Shown here piece after piece: positions 1-8,087 of a stretch of DNA of 15,378 nt (its first letter is position 1; each line of letters opens with the position of its first letter). Below the pieces are notes generated by a model that saw only the letters and a program-made list of their open reading frames with translations, made no database searches and was not told the origin of the DNA. The position numbers and the translations under genes are program-made. The stretch is from Desulfobacterales bacterium. Its GTDB lineage: Bacteria > Desulfobacterota > Desulfobacteria > Desulfobacterales > UBA2174_A. The stretch is from contig JALOPD010000068.1 of the NCBI GenBank assembly GCA_025454075.1, positions 1 through 15,378 on the forward strand. Direction: 5' to 3'.

Positions 1-1285
<1,285 letters not shown>

Positions 1286-1300
1286 AGGAGAGATCGAGAC

Positions 1301-1567
1301 ATGGCCGTAAAGATCAGACTCGCGCGCCACGGCGCCACCAAGAAACCCTACTACCGGATCGTGGTCACCGACAGCGACAACAAGCGTGACGGCCGGTTCC
1401 TGGAAAACGTCGGCACCTACGACCCCAAGGCCGACCCCGTCAAGGTCACGTTCAAGCCGGAGCGGGTGCAGTACTGGCTGAGCAAGGGCGCCACCCCCAC
1501 CGATACCGTCAGAAGCCTTTTGAAAAAAGAGGGCGTTATCGGTAAAAAGGCCCAACCGGCTGCTTAA
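1301..1567 (+). CDS. rpsP: 30S ribosomal protein bS16
   Basis: This is small-subunit ribosomal protein S16, which binds 16S rRNA in the 5' domain and is needed for 30S assembly. The 88-residue product begins [20 protein letters not shown], the diagnostic bS16 N-terminus. It continues with the conserved [14 protein letters not shown] and the [18 protein letters not shown] segment. An AAGGAG Shine-Dalgarno at 1285-1290 lies 10 bases before the ATG and overlaps the last base of the ffh stop, so the two genes are probably co-transcribed. The length is normal for the family and the C-terminal tail is short. The following 291 bases contain no gene, so the next gene may have its own promoter or rely on read-through. 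Confidence 0.98.
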   Translation: MAVKIRLARHGATKKPYYRIVVTDSDNKRDGRFLENVGTYDPKADPVKVTFKPERVQYWLSKGATPTDTVRSLLKKEGVIGKKAQPAA

Positions 1568-1630
1568 AAACGGCTTCTCCGGCCTTGAATCGGCATGCGG
1601 CGGATGTCGCCCTTGCTCATGGCGAAACCG

Positions 1631-1701
1631 GTTTAAAGTTGAAAGTTTAAAGTTAATAGCGGAATGGACAGCGTCCTATCGTTAAACTTTAAACCTTAAA
1701 C
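1631..1701. repeat. Inverted repeat built of GTTTAAA-like heptamers
   Basis: This AT-rich island lies in the GC-rich 1568-1858 gap between rpsP and khpA. The left arm (1631-1651) is three heptamers: GTTTAAA, GTTGAAA, GTTTAAA. The right arm (1681-1701) is GTTAAAC, TTTAAAC, CTTAAAC, the reverse complement of the same unit. The 21-bp arms match at 18 of 21 positions in heptad register. The 29-base loop contains a small GGAC-AGC-GTCC hairpin (1666-1676). There is no T-run after it, so it does not look like a standard intrinsic terminator. I see no coding frame and no convincing promoter in the rest of the gap. Confidence 0.8.
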
Positions 1702-1858
1702 TATAGCCCCGGCCATTGAGCCTATAACCGTCCGGGCTGACGGACCGATTCCTTGTTTAGAACCTCCCGATGGCCGATGCGATCACAGGGGGGAATCCGC
1801 TTCGCGTCTATCCGGTCTATATGTGACGTTCTCAACCGCCAACTGAGGAGACGACACC

Positions 1859-2089
1859 ATGAAAGATCTGATCACGCTCCTAGCGAAGGCCCTGGTGGAC
1901 AACCCCGATCAGGTCATGGTCACCGAGGTGGAAGGGAACCAGACCACCGTGCTTGAACTCAAGGTCGCCAAGGAGGACCTGGGCAAGGTCATCGGCAAGG
2001 AGGGCCGCAACGCCCGGGCCATGCGCACCATCCTGGGCGCCGCGTCGGCCAAGCTCAAGAAGCGCGCGGTCCTGGAGATTCTCGAATAA
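1859..2089 (+). CDS. khpA: KH-domain RNA-binding protein KhpA (YlqC family)
   Basis: This small single-KH-domain RNA-binding protein of 76 residues belongs to the family described as KhpA/YlqC. In some Gram-positive bacteria it works with KhpB in RNA binding and cell-size control; its role outside those is less clear. The KH signature is at residues 42-56, [15 protein letters not shown], with the IGKEGR loop that contacts RNA. The rest of the chain is a compact alpha/beta fold with the expected DNPDQV and VLEILE ends. The start is supported by GAGGAG at 1845-1850, eight bases before the ATG. Its place between rpsP and rimM is the usual one and suggests a link to ribosome assembly. The rimM start lies three bases after its stop. 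Confidence 0.93.
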   Translation: MKDLITLLAKALVDNPDQVMVTEVEGNQTTVLELKVAKEDLGKVIGKEGRNARAMRTILGAASAKLKKRAVLEILE

Positions 2090-2092
2090 GCG

Positions 2093-2611
2093 GTGCCCGG
2101 CGAACGCATCATTCTCATCGGACGATTGGCGGGGGCCCACGGGATGCGGGGCGGCCTGAAACTGATATCCTATGCCGAGTCCCTCGACGTGTTCGCGGCC
2201 GGCCTCCCGGTCCGGGCCCGCAGCGTCGACGGCGCAGAAGCGGTTTACGAAGTCGGCGAGGTCAGGCCCCAGGGGCGGGGGGCCGTTCTGTTTCTGGCGG
2301 GAATCACCCATCGCAGCCAGGCGGAGGCGCTGGTCGGCTGCGACCTGTTCATTGAAAAGGCGACGCTGCCGGCCCTCCCGGAAGGCACGTATTACTGGGC
2401 CGACCTCGTCGGCCTCGAGGTGGTTTCCGTAGACGGCCGCTCTCTCGGGCGGCTCGAATCCATTTTAGAGACCGGCAGCAACGACGTGTACGTGGTCAAA
2501 GGCGCGGGCAAGGAGATCCTCATACCGGCGCTCAAATCCGTGGTGAAGGCCGTCGACCTCGCGGCGCGCCGCATGCGGGTCGATCTGCCCGAGGGCCTGG
2601 ATCAGGAGTAG
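2093..2611 (+). CDS. rimM: Ribosome maturation factor RimM
   Basis: RimM binds uS19 and the 30S head and assists late 30S maturation. The 172-residue product has the N-terminal RimM barrel, with the motif GRLAGAHGMRGGLKLISY at residues 9-26. The C-terminal PRC-barrel half starts around YYWADLVGLEVV (near residue 102) and includes SNDVYVVKGAGKEILIPALK. The start is GTG at 2093, only three bases after the khpA stop. No good Shine-Dalgarno sits at normal distance (GGAG at 2074-2077 is too far), so translation is probably coupled to khpA. Length is normal. It stops seven bases before trmD. Confidence 0.96.
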   Translation: MPGERIILIGRLAGAHGMRGGLKLISYAESLDVFAAGLPVRARSVDGAEAVYEVGEVRPQGRGAVLFLAGITHRSQAEALVGCDLFIEKATLPALPEGTYYWADLVGLEVVSVDGRSLGRLESILETGSNDVYVVKGAGKEILIPALKSVVKAVDLAARRMRVDLPEGLDQE

Positions 2612-2618
2612 CGGCGGC

Positions 2619-3398
2619 ATGCGGATCCTGGTGCTCACGATTTTCCCGGACATGTTCGACGGGCTGTGGTCGCACGGCATGGTCCGCCGGGCGATCGAGC
2701 AGCAGGCCATCGCCGCGGCGGCGCTCAACATCCGGGACTTCGCCGGCGACCGGCACCATGTCACCGACGACCGGCCCTACGGCGGCGGCGACGGCATGGT
2801 GATGAAGCCCGGGCCTCTGGCCGCCTCCATCCGCCACGCCCGGCAGCTGGCGCCCGAGGCCCGCACGATCCTGATGACGCCCCAGGGGCGCGTCTTCAAC
2901 CAGGCATTGGCCCGGGAGCTCGCGGGACTGAAGGGGCTCATTCTCGTCTGCGGCCGCTACGAAGGGGTGGACGACCGCCTCTGCCACGAGCTCATCTCGG
3001 ATGAACTGTCCATCGGGGACTACGTCCTGACCGGGGGGGAGATCGCCGCCATGGCGGTGATCGACGCCGTGACCCGGTTGATCCCCGGAGTTTTGGGTGG
3101 TGAGGACTCGGCCGCGCGCGACTCTTTTTCCGACGGACTCCTCGAGCATGCCCACTACACCCGGCCGCCGGTGTTCGAGGGGGTGGAAGTGCCCGGGGTG
3201 CTCCTGAGCGGCCACCACGGCGACATCGAACGCTGGCGGCTCGAATCCTCTCTCATGCGGACGCTGGTCCACCGCCCGGACCTCCTGCGGGGGCGAGCGC
3301 TGACGGCGGAGGAAACCGAGATCCTGCGGCGCTGGCACGCACACCTGGGCGAGCTGATCGGCGGGCGGGCGGATGCGCCCGGCCGCAAGCGGCGCTGA
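2619..3398 (+). CDS. trmD: tRNA (guanine-N1-)-methyltransferase TrmD
   Basis: TrmD is the SPOUT-class enzyme that uses S-adenosylmethionine to methylate N1 of G37 in tRNAs, preventing +1 frameshifts. The 259 residues carry the family motifs in order: TIFPDMFDG (7-15), DDRPYGGGDGMVMKPGP (50-66), the trefoil-knot SAM site CGRYEGVDDR (111-120) and SIGDYVLTGGE (131-141). The catalytic aspartate region is RDSFSDGLLEHAHYTRP, with Asp168 in the position of the catalytic Asp169 of E. coli, followed by SGHHGDIERWR (197-207). The final residues are basic. AGGAG at 2605-2609 overlaps the rimM stop and serves as its Shine-Dalgarno. All key residues are present. Confidence 0.98.
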   Translation: MRILVLTIFPDMFDGLWSHGMVRRAIEQQAIAAAALNIRDFAGDRHHVTDDRPYGGGDGMVMKPGPLAASIRHARQLAPEARTILMTPQGRVFNQALARELAGLKGLILVCGRYEGVDDRLCHELISDELSIGDYVLTGGEIAAMAVIDAVTRLIPGVLGGEDSAARDSFSDGLLEHAHYTRPPVFEGVEVPGVLLSGHHGDIERWRLESSLMRTLVHRPDLLRGRALTAEETEILRRWHAHLGELIGGRADAPGRKRR

Positions 3399-3411
3399 AG
3401 CAACTATTCTG

Positions 3412-3441
3412 TTGACGAAACGCATTGTTTTGGAATAGTAT
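3412..3441 (+). promoter_or_regulatory. Candidate sigma70-type promoter for rplS
   Basis: TTGACG (3412-3417) matches the -35 consensus at five of six positions. It is followed after 18 bases by TAGTAT (3436-3441), which matches the -10 consensus at four of six. It sits in the AT-rich 87-bp gap between trmD and rplS. It would give rplS-rnhB-yraN-rsmI expression independent of the upstream genes. The predicted start of transcription would be near 3448. Inferred from sequence only. Confidence 0.45.
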
Positions 3442-3444
3442 TCC
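3432..3444. promoter_or_regulatory. Perfect palindrome overlapping the rplS -10 region
   Basis: GGAATA-G-TATTCC is a perfect 6+1+6 palindrome that covers the candidate -10 hexamer. Its position would suit an operator that blocks RNA polymerase. No regulator is known for it, and chance occurrence in an AT-rich stretch is possible. Confidence 0.35.
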
Positions 3445-3468
3445 CAATTTCGGTGTTATCGAAATTGG
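3444..3468 (+). promoter_or_regulatory. Nine-base-pair hairpin directly upstream of the rplS ribosome-binding site
   Basis: CCAATTTCG (3444-3452) and CGAAATTGG (3460-3468) are perfect complements around a 7-base GTGTTAT loop. The structure ends three bases before the GGAGGAG Shine-Dalgarno of rplS (3472-3478). It could be an RNA leader structure acting on rplS translation, since autoregulatory L19 leaders are known in other bacteria. It could instead be a DNA operator, because the start predicted from the adjacent promoter falls inside the left arm. I do not recognise it as a named leader family. Confidence 0.5.
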
Positions 3469-3485
3469 TCTGGAGGAGATGAGAG

Positions 3486-3833
3486 ATGAACAAGCTCGAG
3501 TTGATCGAACGCGAACAGATGCGGATGGACCTGCCCGACTTCATTCCGGGCGACACCGTCAAAGTCCACGTGAAAATAAAAGAAGGTGAAAAAGAACGCA
3601 TCCAGGCCTTCCAGGGAGTGGTGATCGGCCGGCGCGAGGGGAACATGGGCGCCAGCTTCACCGTGCGCAAGGTCTCCTACGGCGTCGGCGTGGAGCGCAT
3701 CTTCCCCATGCATTCGCCGTCCATCGACCGAGTCGAGATCATCACGCGGGGCCGGGTGCGGCGCGGCAAACTCTACTACCTGCGCAACCTGCGAGGCAAG
3801 GCGGCCCGTATCCGCGAGAAGCGCCTGTCCTGA
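3486..3833 (+). CDS. rplS: 50S ribosomal protein bL19
   Basis: This is large-subunit ribosomal protein L19, located at the 30S-50S interface. The 115-residue product begins [20 protein letters not shown]. It contains the conserved [32 protein letters not shown], the [20 protein letters not shown] segment and a basic C-terminus with [19 protein letters not shown] strong GGAGGAG at 3472-3478 sits seven bases before the ATG. The upstream gap contains a candidate promoter and two inverted repeats, listed separately, so this gene may be regulated apart from trmD. Nothing in the protein is unusual. Confidence 0.98.
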   Translation: MNKLELIEREQMRMDLPDFIPGDTVKVHVKIKEGEKERIQAFQGVVIGRREGNMGASFTVRKVSYGVGVERIFPMHSPSIDRVEIITRGRVRRGKLYYLRNLRGKAARIREKRLS

Positions 3834-3839
3834 CCGGCC

Positions 3840-3845
3840 GAGGAG
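3840..3845 (+). promoter_or_regulatory. Orphan Shine-Dalgarno GAGGAG upstream of rnhB
   Basis: GAGGAG follows the rplS stop by six bases, yet no ATG, GTG or TTG lies at usable distance in any frame. A CTG in the rnhB frame (3856-3858) is 10 bases downstream. The ATG chosen for rnhB at 3910 has no Shine-Dalgarno. The site may therefore serve a CTG start that adds 18 residues to RNase HII, or it may be a chance match. Confidence 0.3.
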
Positions 3846-3909
3846 TCCAGGCCGCCTGCCGAAGAAACTGGCGCCGGCAGCCGCCGCCGCGAACGACCTG
3901 CCATACCAG

Positions 3910-4560
3910 ATGGATTTGTGGGCATACGAACATCAAGCCGCCCGCTGCGGATACCGGCGCATCGCCGGGGTTGACGAGGCCGGCCGCGGGCCGCTGGCCG
4001 GACCGGTGGTCGCCGCGGCGGTGGTGCTCCCGGCGGGTTTCTCCGACCCGCACGTGACCGATTCCAAAAAACTCACCCCGGCCCGGCGCGACCGGCTCTA
4101 TCGAACCATCTACCGCCACGCCGTGACGGTGGGGATCGGCATCGTCGATGCCCTCGAAATCGACCGCATCAACATCCTGCAGGCGTCGCTGCTGGCCATG
4201 GCGATCGCCGTGTCCAACCTGAAACCGGTGCCGGATCACCTCCTGATCGACGGCACGTTCCCGATCCCGCTGGACCTGTCCCAGAACGCCGTCCCCAAAG
4301 GGGACGCTTTGAGCATCACCATCGCCGCCGCGTCGATCGTCGCCAAGGTCACCCGCGACCGGTTGATGGAACTCTACCACCTGCACTACCCCTATTTCGG
4401 TTTCGCCCGCCACAAGGGCTACCCGACCCGGGACCACCGGGAAGCGATCCGCACGTTCGGTTGCTCGCCCATCCACCGGCGCACCTTCAGGGGCGTCCGA
4501 GAGCACCTGCCCGCGCCCGAGGGGGCTGCCCATGCCGCACCCGCGCCAACAGTACGGTGA
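3910..4560 (+). CDS. rnhB: Ribonuclease HII
   Basis: RNase HII cleaves RNA in RNA-DNA hybrids and nicks at single ribonucleotides left in DNA by polymerase. The 216 residues show the family active site: GVDEAGRGPLAGPVVAAAVV (20-39, with Asp22 and Glu23), DSKKLT (51-56), LLIDG (111-115, Asp114) and PKGDALSITIAAASIVAKV (129-147, Asp132). It ends with HKGYPTRDHREAIRTFGCSPIHRRTF. The four acidic metal ligands are all present. The ATG at 3910 gives a normal N-terminus (MDLWAYE) but has no Shine-Dalgarno. The frame is open back into rplS, and a CTG at 3856 after GAGGAG is a possible alternative start. The last 29 bases overlap yraN. Confidence 0.96.
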   Translation: MDLWAYEHQAARCGYRRIAGVDEAGRGPLAGPVVAAAVVLPAGFSDPHVTDSKKLTPARRDRLYRTIYRHAVTVGIGIVDALEIDRINILQASLLAMAIAVSNLKPVPDHLLIDGTFPIPLDLSQNAVPKGDALSITIAAASIVAKVTRDRLMELYHLHYPYFGFARHKGYPTRDHREAIRTFGCSPIHRRTFRGVREHLPAPEGAAHAAPAPTVR

Positions 4561-4903
4561 GGCCGGCGAGGCCCTCGCGGCCCGCCTGCTGCGCAAAAAG
4601 GGGTATAAAATCATCGAGACCAACTACCGAACGCCGCTGGGGGAGATCGACCTCATCGCCCGGGACGGCGACGCCATCGTCTTCGTCGAGGTCAAGGCGC
4701 GCCGGTCCCTGCACTTCGGCAACCCGAAAGGGGCGGTCACCCCGCACAAGCAGCGCAAAATCTCCATGGTCGCCCTATACTACCTGAAGACCACGGGGCA
4801 AAGCCAAGCCAAGGCCCGCTTCGACGTCGTGGCCATTCACTCCGCGGCGCAGCCGCCGGAGGTGGAAATCATCCGGAATGCCTTCGAACTCCTCTACGGA
4901 TAG
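4532..4903 (+). CDS. yraN: YraN/UPF0102 family nuclease-like protein
   Basis: This 123-residue member of the UPF0102 family has the predicted fold of PD-(D/E)XK nucleases and Holliday-junction resolvases. Its exact function is not established. The visible core is YGEAGEALAARLLRKKGYKI (8-27) followed by the catalytic-like motif GEIDLIARDGDAIVFVEVKA (37-56), with Asp40, Glu53 and Lys55 in the usual spacing. The domain continues to RFDVVAI, and the protein ends in NAFELLYG, the normal family ending. A purine-rich GAGGGGG lies just before the ATG, within the rnhB coding region. The gene overlaps rnhB by 29 bases and rsmI by 26 bases, so the three are probably translated from one message. Confidence 0.92.
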   Translation: MPHPRQQYGEAGEALAARLLRKKGYKIIETNYRTPLGEIDLIARDGDAIVFVEVKARRSLHFGNPKGAVTPHKQRKISMVALYYLKTTGQSQAKARFDVVAIHSAAQPPEVEIIRNAFELLYG

Positions 4904-5783
4904 CCGCAGCCGGCCCGGCAGCCCCGGGACGCTCTACGTCGTGGCCACCCCCATCGGCCACCTGGAGGACATCACGCTGCGGGCCCTCTCCGTCCTGAAA
5001 ACGGTGGACCTCGTCGCCGCCGAGGACACCCGCAAAACCGGCCAGCTGCTGCGGCACTACGGGATCCCCACGGCGCTCGTTTCCTACCACGAGCACAACG
5101 AAGCCGCACGGACCCCTGATCTCATGCGGCGCCTGCAGCAGGGCGCTTCGATCGCCGTGGCCGCCACGGCCGGCACGCCGGGCATTTCCGACCCGGGCTA
5201 CCGCATCGTCGCCGCGGCAGCGGCCGCGGGGCTTCGGGTGGTCCCCGTGCCGGGGCCGGTGGCGGCCGCGGCCGCCCTGTCGGCATCCGGGCTTCCCACG
5301 AACGCTTTCGTCTTCGAGGGGTTCCTGCCCAAGAAGGCCGGCAAACGCTCCCGTCATATCAAGGCACTTGCCTCGGAAACGCGAACTGTCATATTATACG
5401 AGTCTCCGCAGCGGATCGCGGCGCTGATCGCGGAGATGCTCCCGGTCTTCGGCGACCGCCGGGCGGTCCTGGCCCGGGAGATGACCAAACGATACGAGGA
5501 ATTCATTCGCGGCGGCCTCAGCGAGATCCTGGAAAACCTGAACCGCCGCGCGGACATCAAGGGCGAATGCACCCTTCTGATAGCAGGCAGAGCCGATGAA
5601 GGGCCCTCTTCCTGGGAGGAGGCCCGGGAAGAGATCCGACGGGGGTTGTCATCACCATCCAAGGGGGTTGCGGAACTGGCCAAAGAAGTGGCACGCGCGC
5701 ACGGGCTGCCGCGTCAGGCGGTCTACACGGAAGCGATGAAGATCAAAGCGGAGCTGACGGAATCCGGGAACGGAATCGAATAA
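4878..5783 (+). CDS. rsmI: 16S rRNA 2'-O-methyltransferase RsmI, with altered core motif
   Basis: RsmI methylates the ribose of C1402 in 16S rRNA at the decoding centre, using S-adenosylmethionine. The 301 residues follow the tetrapyrrole-methylase-like layout: TLYVVATPIGHLEDIT (18-33), AAEDTRKTGQLLRHYGIP (47-64), GISDPGYRIV (102-111), VPVPGPVAAAAALSASGLP (122-140), FEGFLPKK, VILYESPQRI (171-180) and AREMTKRYEE. The C-terminus has the small helical RsmI domain. Two positions differ from what I know of the family: GNL is GHL (His28), and the normally near-invariant SDAGTP is ATAGTP (Thr97 replacing Asp). The ATG at 4878 overlaps yraN; codons before Gly17 are low-complexity, so the true start might be slightly further downstream. 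The identity is secure, but catalytic competence is not certain. Confidence 0.93.
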   Translation: MPSNSSTDSRSRPGSPGTLYVVATPIGHLEDITLRALSVLKTVDLVAAEDTRKTGQLLRHYGIPTALVSYHEHNEAARTPDLMRRLQQGASIAVAATAGTPGISDPGYRIVAAAAAAGLRVVPVPGPVAAAAALSASGLPTNAFVFEGFLPKKAGKRSRHIKALASETRTVILYESPQRIAALIAEMLPVFGDRRAVLAREMTKRYEEFIRGGLSEILENLNRRADIKGECTLLIAGRADEGPSSWEEAREEIRRGLSSPSKGVAELAKEVARAHGLPRQAVYTEAMKIKAELTESGNGIE

Positions 5784-5805
5784 AACCCCAACGATGGACG
5801 CTTGC

Positions 5806-5815
5806 AAAGGAGGAG
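5806..5815 (+). promoter_or_regulatory. Near-consensus ribosome-binding site of the acyl-CoA synthetase gene
   Basis: AAAGGAGGAG lies eight bases before the ATG at 5824. It is one of the strongest Shine-Dalgarno matches in the window, suggesting a highly translated metabolic gene. It fixes the start. Confidence 0.8.
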
Positions 5816-5823
5816 TCTGAGGC

Positions 5824-8016
5824 ATGGAAATCAATTCGTTGATAGGACCGCTGGATGCCATTTTGTCGCCGAAGTCGGTGGCGGTGATCGGCGCATCGAC
5901 CACGCCGGGCAAGGTCGGCCACGACATTTTCGTCAACATCCTGAAGGGCGGGTTCACCGGCACGCTTTACCCGGTCAACCCGACCGCACGCTCGATCTCC
6001 AGCGTGCGGGCCTACCCCTCGATCAAGGAGGTGCCCGACCCGGTGGACCTGGGCATCGTGATTCTTCCGCCCAAGGCCGCGCTGCAGGCCATCCAGGATG
6101 CCGTGGCCCAGGGGGTCAAGGGCATCGTCATCGTCTCGGCCGGCTTCCGGGAAGTGGGTCCCGAGGGCCGCGAGATCGAAGACCGCATCGTCTCCGCCTG
6201 CCGCGAAGCCGGGGTGCGGCTGATCGGCCCCAACTGCCTGGGGGTCATCAACCCGCTGCCCTCGGTCCGGTTGAACGCGAGCTTCTCCGCGCGCATGCCC
6301 AAGGCCGGCAACATCTCCTTCATCTCCCAGAGCGGCGCCTTGTGCACGGCGGTGCTCGATTTCGCCGCCGACCGCAACTTCGGGTTCTCCAAGTTCATCT
6401 CCATCGGCAACAAGGCCGACGTCGACGAGCTCGACCTGCTGCGCTACCTGCACCAGGACCACGACACCGAAGTGATCCTGCTTTACATCGAGGAGCTGCG
6501 GCGGGGGCCGGAGTTCATCGAAGCCGTCAAGGAGATCACCTGCGGCGACTACCGGCCGAAGCCGGTCCTGGTGATCAAGTCCGGCCGCACCAGCGCCGGC
6601 GCCCAGGCGGCCGCATCGCACACGGGGTCGCTTTCCGGCACCGAGGGCGTCTACAACGCCATCTTCCAGCAGGCCGGCATCATCCGGGTCGACTCGATCG
6701 ACGAGCTGTTCGACTTCGCCACCGCCTTCGCCTACAAGAACGAGAGCGAGCTGGGCAAGCTACGACGCAAGGTGCCGGCCGGCAACCGCGTGGCCATTGT
6801 CACCAACGCGGGCGGGCCGGGCATCGTCGCCACCGACATGACCATGTTCTCGGGCCTGGAGCTCGCCAAGTTCAAGGACGAGACCATCGAAACCCTGGCG
6901 AGCCACCTGCCGAGCACCGCCAACCTCAAGAACCCGGTGGACGTCATCGGCGATGCCACCATGGACCGCTACGAAAACGCCCTCGGCGCCGTCATCCGCG
7001 ACGAGGGCGTGGACGGTGCGCTCGTCATCCTGACCCCGCAGTCCATGACCGACGTCCTCGGAACGGCCGAGGCCATCGCGCGCATCGCGCGCAAGTCCTT
7101 CAAGCCGATCCTGTGCTGTTTCATGGGAGTGATCGACGTGTCCGCCGGGGTCCGGTACCTCCAGGACCGCGGCATCCCGGTCTACAAGTTCCCGGAAAAC
7201 GCGGCCAAGGCCTTCGGCTCGCTCTACCGATACAGCAACTGGCTGAACCGCCAGCACCTCGCCCAGTACCACCTGAAGTTCGACCGGGACCGCGCCGCCC
7301 AGATCATCAAGGACTGCATCGCCCGCGGCAAGACCCGCCTCGGCGAGCTCGACGGCATCGGCATCCTCGAGTCCTACGGCTTCAAGGTGCTGCCGACGCG
7401 GCTGGCCAAAAACGCCGACGAGGCCGCCGCCATCGCCGCCGACATGGGCTTCCCGGTGGTGATGAAAGTCGTCTCCGAGCAGATCCTGCACAAGTCGGAT
7501 GCCGGGGGCGTCATGGTCGGGCTGCAAACCCCGGAGGAGGCCAAACAGGCCTTCGACGCCATCGTCTCCCGCGGCCGCGCCTACAAGGCGGATGCGGTCA
7601 TCGAGGGCGTGCTGGTCCAGAAGATGGCGTCTTCAGGAACCGAGATCATCTTGGGCCTGAACCGCTACCCGGTGTTCGGTCCGCTGTTGATGTTCGGCAT
7701 CGGCGGCATCTTCGTCGAGGTGTTCCAGGACGTCACCTTCCGGCTGGCGCCCATCGGCCGCAACGAGGCCCGGCGCATGGTGCGGCAGATCAAGGGCTAC
7801 AAGCTGCTGCAGAGCTTCCGCGGCCGGCCCAAGGGGGACATCGAGACCATCGAGAAATGCCTGGTGGGGCTGTCCAACCTGGCCATCAACCACCCGGAGA
7901 TCATCGAGCTCGACATCAACCCCCTGCTGGTCCACGCCGAAGGCCAGGGCGCGACCGCCGCCGACTGCCGGATGATTTTGCGAGCACCCGGAAGCGACCA
8001 GCCGCCGGAACATTGA
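5824..8016 (+). CDS. Acetate/acyl-CoA ligase, ADP-forming (single-chain)
   Basis: This enzyme family interconverts an acyl-CoA, ADP and phosphate with the free acid, CoA and ATP, giving substrate-level phosphorylation in anaerobes or activating acids. The 730 residues hold the whole enzyme in one chain. The N-terminal Rossmann CoA-binding domain has SVAVIGASTTPGKVGHDIF (18-36) and LIGPNCLGVINP (133-144). The succinyl-CoA-synthetase-like parts include ISQSGAL (167-173) and the phosphohistidine loop ASHTGSLSG (264-272, His266). The C-terminal ATP-grasp domain (about 505-720) includes PVVMKVVSEQILHKSDAGGV (544-563), GTEIILGLNRYPVFGPLLMF and ELDINPLLV. All key elements are present. The substrate cannot be told from sequence: acetate, propionate, or branched or aryl acids are all possible. 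It starts 40 bases after rsmI but is functionally unrelated to it. Confidence 0.92.
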   Translation: MEINSLIGPLDAILSPKSVAVIGASTTPGKVGHDIFVNILKGGFTGTLYPVNPTARSISSVRAYPSIKEVPDPVDLGIVILPPKAALQAIQDAVAQGVKGIVIVSAGFREVGPEGREIEDRIVSACREAGVRLIGPNCLGVINPLPSVRLNASFSARMPKAGNISFISQSGALCTAVLDFAADRNFGFSKFISIGNKADVDELDLLRYLHQDHDTEVILLYIEELRRGPEFIEAVKEITCGDYRPKPVLVIKSGRTSAGAQAAASHTGSLSGTEGVYNAIFQQAGIIRVDSIDELFDFATAFAYKNESELGKLRRKVPAGNRVAIVTNAGGPGIVATDMTMFSGLELAKFKDETIETLASHLPSTANLKNPVDVIGDATMDRYENALGAVIRDEGVDGALVILTPQSMTDVLGTAEAIARIARKSFKPILCCFMGVIDVSAGVRYLQDRGIPVYKFPENAAKAFGSLYRYSNWLNRQHLAQYHLKFDRDRAAQIIKDCIARGKTRLGELDGIGILESYGFKVLPTRLAKNADEAAAIAADMGFPVVMKVVSEQILHKSDAGGVMVGLQTPEEAKQAFDAIVSRGRAYKADAVIEGVLVQKMASSGTEIILGLNRYPVFGPLLMFGIGGIFVEVFQDVTFRLAPIGRNEARRMVRQIKGYKLLQSFRGRPKGDIETIEKCLVGLSNLAINHPEIIELDINPLLVHAEGQGATAADCRMILRAPGSDQPPEH

Positions 8017-8037
8017 GCGCATCCGCCGCTCGCCCCG

Positions 8038-8069
8038 CCCCTCCCCTTGCGGGAGGGTTCGGGGGAGGG
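8038..8069. repeat. C/G-rich mirrored repeat with alternative hairpins
   Basis: CCCTCCC (8039-8045) can pair with GGGAGGG (8051-8057) across five bases. Alternatively CCCTCCCC (8039-8046) can pair with GGGGAGGG (8062-8069). It fills part of the 71-bp gap between the acyl-CoA synthetase and the next gene. There is no T-run, so it is unlikely to be a standard terminator. The look is that of a dispersed intergenic repeat, but no second copy is in this window. Confidence 0.5.
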
Positions 8070-8087
8070 CCAGCCAGCAACGCGACC

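Noticed and set aside
1594..1635. Thirteen-residue ORF in the rpsP-khpA gap
   Set aside because: It has no Shine-Dalgarno, its stop falls in the heptamer repeat, and there is no sign of codon constraint; too short to support.
5802..8087. Very long open frame (about 950 codons) in a second frame over the acyl-CoA synthetase gene
   Set aside because: Its translation over this part is Arg/Pro/Gly/His-rich and matches no family, as expected from a GC-rich shadow frame. Only its end (8088-8660) is a real gene, the phosphopantetheinyl transferase.
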